From Micromonospora humi (lineage in GTDB: Bacteria > Actinomycetota > Actinomycetes > Mycobacteriales > Micromonosporaceae): DNA of 64,000 nucleotides. Where the stretch lies: the NCBI RefSeq assembly GCF_900090105.1, contig NZ_FMDM01000014.1:1-64000 (forward strand), in the 5' to 3' direction. Below are positions 59,241-64,000 of this stretch, piece after piece. The notes under the pieces were generated by a model. That model was not told the DNA's origin. It did not search any database and worked only from the letters and a program-made list of their open reading frames with translations. Both the position numbers and the translations under genes were made by a program. How positions within the stretch are numbered: the first letter of the stretch is position 1; every line of letters begins with the position of its first letter.

Positions 59241-59662
59241 TGGTGCACACGACGCGGCAGAACGCCGATCTCGACTGGCTGCTCGACGACCTGGTGGAGC
59301 GGGTGCCGGCGGCCCGCCGGGCGGTGGTCCTCTCGGCGGACGGGCTCCTGCTCGGTGCCTCCGCCGACCAGGACCGCACCGACGCGGAGCACCTCTGCGC
59401 GCTGGCGTCCGGCTTCTCCGGCCTGGCCAAGGGGGCCACCCGGCACCTGGACGGCGGCGCGGTCCGCCAGACGGTGGTGGAGATGGAGTCGGCGTACCTG
59501 TTCGTCACCGCCGCCGGGCAGGGCGCCTGCCTGGCCGTGGCGAGCGACGCCGACGCCGACATCGGCCTGGTGGCGTACGAGATGGCGATGCTCGTCATCC
59601 GCGTCGGTGAGAACCTGGCCGCGCCGGCCCGGACGCCGGGAGCGCCGACCGATGCGGGCTGA
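59240..59662 (+). CDS. Roadblock/LC7-domain protein (CvnB-type)
   Basis: A 140-residue protein starting at GTG and overlapping the kinase stop by one base. The roadblock fold includes LDWLLDDLVERVPAARRAVVLSADG (in parts), GFSGLAKGATRHL and YLFVTAAGQGACLAV. Such proteins are GTPase-activating or binding partners of the small GTPase encoded two genes on. Confidence 0.92.
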   Translation: MVHTTRQNADLDWLLDDLVERVPAARRAVVLSADGLLLGASADQDRTDAEHLCALASGFSGLAKGATRHLDGGAVRQTVVEMESAYLFVTAAGQGACLAVASDADADIGLVAYEMAMLVIRVGENLAAPARTPGAPTDAG

Positions 59663-60041
59663 GTCGCCGGGGCCCCAGCACGAGTGGCTGGACGCCGACG
59701 CGGGCCCGGTGGTCCGCCCCTACACGCTCACCGGTGGGCGGGTACGCCCGCCGGTCGACGGGTTCGACCTGCTGGCCTTCGTGCTCACCACGTCGGCGGC
59801 CGAGTCGGCGGGTGTTCCCGGTCTCCAGCCGGAGCACCGCCGCCTGGTCGAGCTGGCCCGGCGGCCGAAGGCCGTCGCCGACCTCGCCGCCGACCTGGAT
59901 CTCGCCGTCGGCGTGGTCCGGGTGCTGCTCGGCGATCTCCTCGCCCATGGGTTCGTCGCGGTGCACCGGCCCCCGGCCACCGCGTACCTGCCCGACGACA
60001 ACATCCTCAAGGCGGTGGTCAGTGGACTCCGTGCGCTTTGA
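59652..60041 (+). CDS. DUF742 protein (CvnC-type)
   Basis: A 129-residue protein whose ATG overlaps the previous gene by 11 bases. It contains VVRPYTLTGGRVRPP near the start and a winged-helix-like middle (HRRLVELARRPKAVADLA), ending DNILKAVVSGLRAL, all standard for DUF742. It is always found in conservons; a DNA-binding or scaffold role has been suggested for the family. Confidence 0.92.
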   Translation: MRAESPGPQHEWLDADAGPVVRPYTLTGGRVRPPVDGFDLLAFVLTTSAAESAGVPGLQPEHRRLVELARRPKAVADLAADLDLAVGVVRVLLGDLLAHGFVAVHRPPATAYLPDDNILKAVVSGLRAL

Positions 60042-60624
60042 CCGGGAGCCGGCCGCGTCGCGGGTGCCGCTGGCCCTCAAGATCCTCATCGCGGGTGGTT
60101 TCGGCGCCGGCAAGACGACGCTGGTCAGCGCGTTGAGTGAGGTCCGGCCGTTGCAGACCGAGGAGGTGCTGACCGGGGCCGGTCTCGGCACCGACGACGT
60201 CTCCGGCGTGGAGCAGAAGTCGACCACCACGGTGGCGATGGACTTCGGCCGGATCACCATCAACGACGACCTCCAGGTCTACCTGTTCGGCACCCCGGGT
60301 CAGGACCGGTTCTGGTTCCTCTGGGACGAGTTGGCGTTCGGCGCGCTCGGCGCGGTGGTGCTCGCGGACACCCGTCGGCTGGCCGACTGCTTCCCCTCGA
60401 TCGACTACTTCGAGCAGCGCGGCGTCCCCTTCGTGGTCGGGGTGAACTGCTTCGAGGGTTCCCGGCGGTTCGGCCTGGAGGCGGTGCGCGACGCGCTGGA
60501 CCTCGACCCGGACGTCCCGCTGGTGCTCTGCGACGCGCGCGACCGGCAGTCCGGGAAGATGGTGCTGATCTCACTCGTCGAGCACGTGGCCCGGCAGCGC
60601 GGCGAGCCGGTGCCGGTGGGCTGA
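60022..60624 (+). CDS. Conservon GTPase (CvnD-type)
   Basis: A 200-residue small GTPase that starts at GTG and overlaps the DUF742 gene by 20 bases. Walker A is GGFGAGKTTLVSAL, switch II FGTPGQDRFWFLWD and the guanine motif is in VGVNCFEG. It completes the four-gene conservon, in which kinase, roadblock and GTPase form a membrane complex resembling eukaryotic G-protein systems and affecting development and secondary metabolism. No cytochrome P450 gene follows. Confidence 0.92.
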   Translation: MDSVRFDREPAASRVPLALKILIAGGFGAGKTTLVSALSEVRPLQTEEVLTGAGLGTDDVSGVEQKSTTTVAMDFGRITINDDLQVYLFGTPGQDRFWFLWDELAFGALGAVVLADTRRLADCFPSIDYFEQRGVPFVVGVNCFEGSRRFGLEAVRDALDLDPDVPLVLCDARDRQSGKMVLISLVEHVARQRGEPVPVG

Positions 60625-60643
60625 GCCGCCCGGCTCCCGATTC

Positions 60644-60673
60644 CCGCCCGGCGTTCCACGACTGACCGGGCGG
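60644..60673. terminator. Possible terminator after the conservon
   Basis: CCGCCCGG and CCGGGCGG form an 8-base stem with a 14-base loop, 20 bases after the GTPase stop. Confidence 0.35.
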
Positions 60674-60725
60674 CCCGCCGGGAAGGCTGGTTGGATCACA
60701 GCAGGATCGGCGGAAGGTGGGAGCG

Positions 60726-61760
60726 TTGACCGGGCAGCACGAGGTCGTCCACATCGGCGGCTACACGGCGGAGTCGGACGGGCGGGCGGACGGGATCGTC
60801 GCGGCCCGGCGGGACCCGGTGACCGGGGCGTTGACGCCGCTCGGGACCGTGGCGGCGACGCCGTCGCCGTCGTTCCTCGCCCGGCATCCGGCGCTGCCGG
60901 TGCTCTACGCCGTCAACGAGCTTCCCGACGGGCTGGTGAGCGCGTTCCGGGTGGGGTCCGACGGCGACCTCATGCCGCTGGTCGTGCGCCCGACCGGTGG
61001 GGCCGAGCCGTGCCATCTGGCGGTCGCGCCGGACGGCCGGAACCTGTTCGTGGCGAACTACGGCGGCGGCAGTCTGGCGGTGTTCGGCCTGGACGCCGAC
61101 GGCGTGCCGGGGGAGCGCACCGACCTGGTCCGGCACGAGGGACACGGCGCCGATCCCGATCGGCAGGAGCGGGCGCACTGCCACATGGTCTCGCCGGACC
61201 CGGCCGGGGGGCCGTTGCTCGCCGTCGACCTGGGCACCGACTCGGTCTACCGCTACGACCTGGAGGCCGCCTCCGGGCGGCTGGTGCCTCGGGCGCCCCG
61301 GCTGCGGACGCCGGCCGGCACCGGACCCCGGCATCTGGCCCGGCACCCGGACGGGCGGCGCTGCTGGCTGGTCGGCGAGCTGGACGGCACCGTCACCGCG
61401 TACGACCTGACGCCGGACGGGCCGCACCAGCGGGCCCGGGTGGACGCCAGCGGCCGGGCCGGGCACGTGCAACCCTCCGAGGTGGCGGTCGGGCCGGACG
61501 GACGATTCCTCTACGTGGGCAACCGCGGCGTGGGCACGGTGGCCGTCTTCGCGCTGGACGGCGCGGCGCCGGAGCTGGTGGCCGAGGTGGACACCGGTGG
61601 CGGCTGGCCGCGGCACTTCGCGCTGACCGGCGCGCACCTGTACGTCGCCGACGAACGGGCCGACCTGATCAGGATCTTCCAGGTGGACCGGGCCAGCGGG
61701 GTCCCGGAGCCGGTCGGCGAGCCGGTTCCGGCGGCCAGCCCGACCTGCGTGCTGCTGTGA
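60726..61760 (+). CDS. Lactonase-family beta-propeller protein
   Basis: A 344-residue seven-bladed propeller related to 6-phosphogluconolactonase of the Pgl type. Blade motifs are IGGYTAESDG at the start, PCHLAVAPDGRNLFVANYGGGS, HCHMVSPDPAG, GPRHLARHPDGRRCW and EVAVGPDGRFLYVGNRG (each quoted in part). The TTG at 60726 is chosen because AAGGTGGGAG lies at a good distance before it; the GTG at 60717 would leave no ribosome site. Likely role is sugar-lactone hydrolysis, but other substrates are possible. Confidence 0.83.
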   Translation: MTGQHEVVHIGGYTAESDGRADGIVAARRDPVTGALTPLGTVAATPSPSFLARHPALPVLYAVNELPDGLVSAFRVGSDGDLMPLVVRPTGGAEPCHLAVAPDGRNLFVANYGGGSLAVFGLDADGVPGERTDLVRHEGHGADPDRQERAHCHMVSPDPAGGPLLAVDLGTDSVYRYDLEAASGRLVPRAPRLRTPAGTGPRHLARHPDGRRCWLVGELDGTVTAYDLTPDGPHQRARVDASGRAGHVQPSEVAVGPDGRFLYVGNRGVGTVAVFALDGAAPELVAEVDTGGGWPRHFALTGAHLYVADERADLIRIFQVDRASGVPEPVGEPVPAASPTCVLL

Positions 61761-61910
61761 CCGGGCGGTAACCGAGGGCGCTGTCCGGAGTGGATGGCGA
61801 TCATCTGCGTCACTGAGGCATAACTCAGCGTATCGAATATGTGATCAACTGTTTCTCCTGCGTAACTTTCGTCCGAACGGTTGTGGCAGTAACCCCACGA
61901 GATACGCAAG

Positions 61911-63695
61911 ATGGTCACCGTGTCTGGCCGCCATCGCATGCGATCCAACCTCCGTGGGGCAGGTGCCGCCGCCGCGGCGACCGCCCTCGTCGCCGTCGTA
62001 GCCGGCTCCTGGTTCGGTTACCAGCAGCTGGCCGGCCCGAGTTGTTCGGGCCGGATCGAGCTGTCCGTGTCGGCCGCCCCGGAGATCGCCCCCGCGGTCC
62101 GCGGCGCCGCCGACGACTGGGTTGCCAACGGCGCGGCCGTCGGCGGCACCTGCATCGCGGTGAACGTCCTCTCCGCCGAGTCGGTCGACGTGGCCGCCGC
62201 CGTGGCGAGCAAGCACGGCGCCACGCTCGCCGGAGTCGGGCAGGCCAGCGGCACCGCGGTCACCCCCGACGTCTGGGTGCCCGACTCGTCGACCTGGCTG
62301 GTGCGGCTCAAGGCGGGCGGCGCCAGCGCCTTCGCGCCGGCCAACGGCGCCTCGATCGCGCGCAGCCCGGTGGTGGTCGCGCTGCCCGAGCCGGTGGCCA
62401 CCCGGATCGGCTGGCCGAACAAGGAACTGCGCTGGTCCGACATGCTCGACCAGGTCACCGCCAGCAAGCCGCTGCGGGCCGGCATCGTCGAGCCGACCCA
62501 GGACGCGGCCGGCCTGTCCGGCCTGCTCTCGCTGACCGCTGCGGCCAGCTCCACCGGCGAGGCCGGCTCCCCGAAGGCGCAGGAGGCGATGGTCGGGGCG
62601 CTGCGCGCGCTCGCCACCAACCGCTCCTCGCTGCGGCAGGACCTGCTCGCGCGGTTCCCGCGTTCGACCGACCCGACGGCCATCGCCAACGGGTTGGGCG
62701 CGGCGGCACTGTCCGAGGAGGACGTGATCGCCTACAACAACACGAAGCCGCCGATCAAGCTGGCCGCGCTCTACCTGGATCCGGCGCCGATCCCGCTGGA
62801 CTTCCCGTTCGCGGTGCTGCCCGGCATCGAGCCGAGCAAGGCCTCGGCCGCGCGGGTGCTCTTCGAGGCGCTGCGCTCGCCCGACTTCAAGGACCGGCTC
62901 GCGGCGCAGGCGCTGCGTGCCCCGGACGGCAACTGGGGCAGCGGCTTCCAGGCGCCGACCGGCGCGCCGAGCCCGGCCAACGGCGGTGAGAAGCAGGTCC
63001 CGCCGTCCGGTCAGGGCGGCGCGGCCGACCTCGACCCGGTCGCCATCTCGACCGCGACCACCACCTGGTCGGTGGCCACCCAGTCCGGCCGGATGCTCTG
63101 CGTCATCGACGTGTCCGGTTCGATGAAGAAGCCGGTCGCCACCGCCAACGGGGCGAGTCGTGAGCAGGTCACCGTCGCGGCGGCGAGCCAGGGCCTGGGG
63201 CTCTTCGACGACTCCTGGTCGATCGGCCTGTGGACCTTCTCCACGAACCTCCAGGGCTCGCAGGACTGGAAGGAGCTGGTCGGGATCCGGCCGCTGTCGA
63301 GCAACCGGGGCGAGTTGCAGCGCGGCCTCGCCTCGATCCGGCCCTCCAGCGGCAACACCGGTCTCTACGACACCGTGCTCGCGGCGTACAAGAAGGTCCA
63401 GCAGGACTGGGAACCCGGCAAGGTCAACTCGATCGTGCTCTTCACCGACGGCAAGAACGAGGACGACGCCAACGGCATCTCGCAGAAGGGTCTGCTCGCG
63501 CAGATCAAGAAGCTCCGGGACGACGAGCAGCCGGTGCAGGTGATCATCATCGGTATCGGCACCGAGGTGAACCGGGCCGAGCTCAAGTCCATCACGGACG
63601 CCGCCGGCGGTGGTGCCTTCGTGACCACCGACCCCAGCAAGATCGGTGAGATCTTCCTCCAGGCGATCGCGCTGCGGCCCCCCGCACCGCGCTGA
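61911..63695 (+). CDS. Substrate-binding-like / von Willebrand A fusion protein
   Basis: A 594-residue membrane-anchored or secreted protein. One N-terminal helix (about 20-40) is followed by a periplasmic-binding-protein-like region (about 48-355: IELSVSAAPEIAPAV, VTPDVWVPDSSTWLVRL). A Gly/Pro linker (355-375) leads to a VWA domain (about 385-590) with the MIDAS motif DVSGSMKK starting at Asp400, TGLYDTVLAAYKK and the later FTDGKNEDD. The metal-binding site is intact. The combination is common in actinobacteria but its job is unknown. ATG 61911, GTG 61920 and ATG 61938 are all possible starts. Confidence 0.85.
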   Translation: MVTVSGRHRMRSNLRGAGAAAAATALVAVVAGSWFGYQQLAGPSCSGRIELSVSAAPEIAPAVRGAADDWVANGAAVGGTCIAVNVLSAESVDVAAAVASKHGATLAGVGQASGTAVTPDVWVPDSSTWLVRLKAGGASAFAPANGASIARSPVVVALPEPVATRIGWPNKELRWSDMLDQVTASKPLRAGIVEPTQDAAGLSGLLSLTAAASSTGEAGSPKAQEAMVGALRALATNRSSLRQDLLARFPRSTDPTAIANGLGAAALSEEDVIAYNNTKPPIKLAALYLDPAPIPLDFPFAVLPGIEPSKASAARVLFEALRSPDFKDRLAAQALRAPDGNWGSGFQAPTGAPSPANGGEKQVPPSGQGGAADLDPVAISTATTTWSVATQSGRMLCVIDVSGSMKKPVATANGASREQVTVAAASQGLGLFDDSWSIGLWTFSTNLQGSQDWKELVGIRPLSSNRGELQRGLASIRPSSGNTGLYDTVLAAYKKVQQDWEPGKVNSIVLFTDGKNEDDANGISQKGLLAQIKKLRDDEQPVQVIIIGIGTEVNRAELKSITDAAGGGAFVTTDPSKIGEIFLQAIALRPPAPR

Positions 63696-63711
63696 CCTGT
63701 GAGTCAGCGAT

Positions 63712-63751
63712 AGCCTTCCGCCGTACCGGGAATCCGGTACGGCGGAAGGCT
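63712..63751. terminator. Strong hairpin terminator
   Basis: A perfect 18-base stem (AGCCTTCCGCCGTACCGG) with a GAAT loop, 16 bases after the stop of the VWA fusion gene. Confidence 0.88.
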
Positions 63752-63909
63752 TCCCGGGTCAAGGTACGAGAAGTGAACTGACGGTAATGTGTCCGAATCA
63801 ATCGGTAACCATAATTGTCCTGGCATGATGTCCGGGTGCCTCGACCGCGGGTCCCGGGGCGGGACCGGACGGGAACGGGGCGGTCGGTGAGTTGAGTGGG
63901 GGAGGGCCG
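63752..63909. other. Promoter region of the last gene
   Basis: This 158-base stretch begins AT-rich (around 63775-63835), which marks a likely promoter. It also has a 7-base hairpin GGTCCCG/CGGGACC at 63850-63866. No gene is seen. Confidence 0.4.
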
Positions 63910-64000
63910 GTGACCTCGGCGACGCTGTTGACTCCTGCCAGGACGTCGCGACCCGGGGGTGAGCGACCCGGTGCGACGACACGAGCCGCGGAACGGGCCT
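63910..64000 (+). CDS. Start of an unidentified gene, cut by the window end
   Basis: A GTG preceded by GGGGGAGGG opens a frame (VTSATLLTPARTSRPGGERP) that runs to the window end without a stop. The 30 residues are Arg/Thr/Ala-rich and give no family clue. Confidence 0.5.
   Translation, partial: MTSATLLTPARTSRPGGERPGATTRAAERA

Noticed and set aside
61800-61910. A riboswitch in the AT-rich leader before the VWA fusion gene
   Set aside because: Only a short stem (CTGAG/CTCAG) was found and no known aptamer core could be matched.
63775-63795. Another copy of the acyl-CoA operator (ACTGACGGTAA)
   Set aside because: One base is missing from the core and the neighbouring genes have no link to acyl-CoA metabolism.
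1-64000. A biosynthetic gene cluster or mobile island
   Set aside because: No polyketide, peptide or terpene synthase, transposase, integrase or tRNA-flanked junction was seen; most genes are core functions.

Overview
The window is very GC-rich and looks chromosomal. It comes from a filamentous actinomycete, most likely a Micromonospora-type member of the Micromonosporaceae. The evidence is a Scy/FilP-like coiled-coil pair, a conservon (histidine kinase, roadblock, DUF742 and GTPase genes in a row), NucS mismatch endonuclease, a crotonyl-CoA carboxylase/reductase and ethylmalonyl-CoA mutase pair, many leaderless genes with a TANNNT -10 box about 6 bases before the start, and a CebR-type cellulose operator. 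About 52 complete genes and two genes cut by the window ends are supported. No tRNA, rRNA, CRISPR array, transposase, integrase or prophage module was seen.

Layout. 0-4.3 kb: the 3' end of a lysozyme-like gene, a methyltransferase, a two-component system, DedA and a VOC protein. 4.3-8.1 kb: cobalamin adenosyltransferase and MurA, divergent from overlapping start codons, then 3-hydroxybutyryl-CoA dehydrogenase and a Tat-type esterase. 8.1-13.3 kb: two ABC systems around a PadR regulator. 13.4-24.4 kb: ethylmalonyl-CoA mutase, a DUF1540 protein, NucS, an aldehyde dehydrogenase, a FHA protein, a fused double 3-hydroxyacyl-CoA dehydrogenase and a SigE-family sigma factor with its membrane partner. 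24.4-30.5 kb: a hydrolase, an AI-2E-type exporter and the two long coiled-coil polarity proteins. 30.7-40.1 kb: crotonyl-CoA carboxylase/reductase, epimerase, acetoacetyl-CoA thiolase, MeaB GTPase, Asp23 protein, an isobutyryl-CoA-type mutase large subunit, a YbbN-like protein and an arginase-family protein. 40.3-50 kb: a class B penicillin-binding lipoprotein, the 180-kDa NAD glutamate dehydrogenase, a sortase and a repeat-rich surface protein. 50-56.6 kb: a secreted GH6 cellulase, a sodium:solute symporter with a small membrane partner, and two related acidic proteins. 56.8-64 kb: the conservon, a lactonase, a binding-protein/VWA fusion and the start of one more gene.

The main metabolic theme is C4/C5 acyl-CoA chemistry. 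Thiolase makes acetoacetyl-CoA, one or both dehydrogenases make 3-hydroxybutyryl-CoA, Ccr carboxylates crotonyl-CoA to ethylmalonyl-CoA, the epimerase and Ecm rearrange it, and the mutase large subunit (Phe80/Gln198) links butyryl- and isobutyryl-CoA. The adenosyltransferase and MeaB supply and protect the B12 cofactor. These genes lie in separate transcription units, yet several carry related operator-like sequences at their promoters, which suggests one scattered regulon.

Four copies of a GGGGCCCC-centred hairpin element lie just after stop codons, and other palindromic repeats sit between genes. They look like a lineage-specific set of intergenic elements, some probably acting as terminators. 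All functions are inferred from sequence reading alone; no database search was run.
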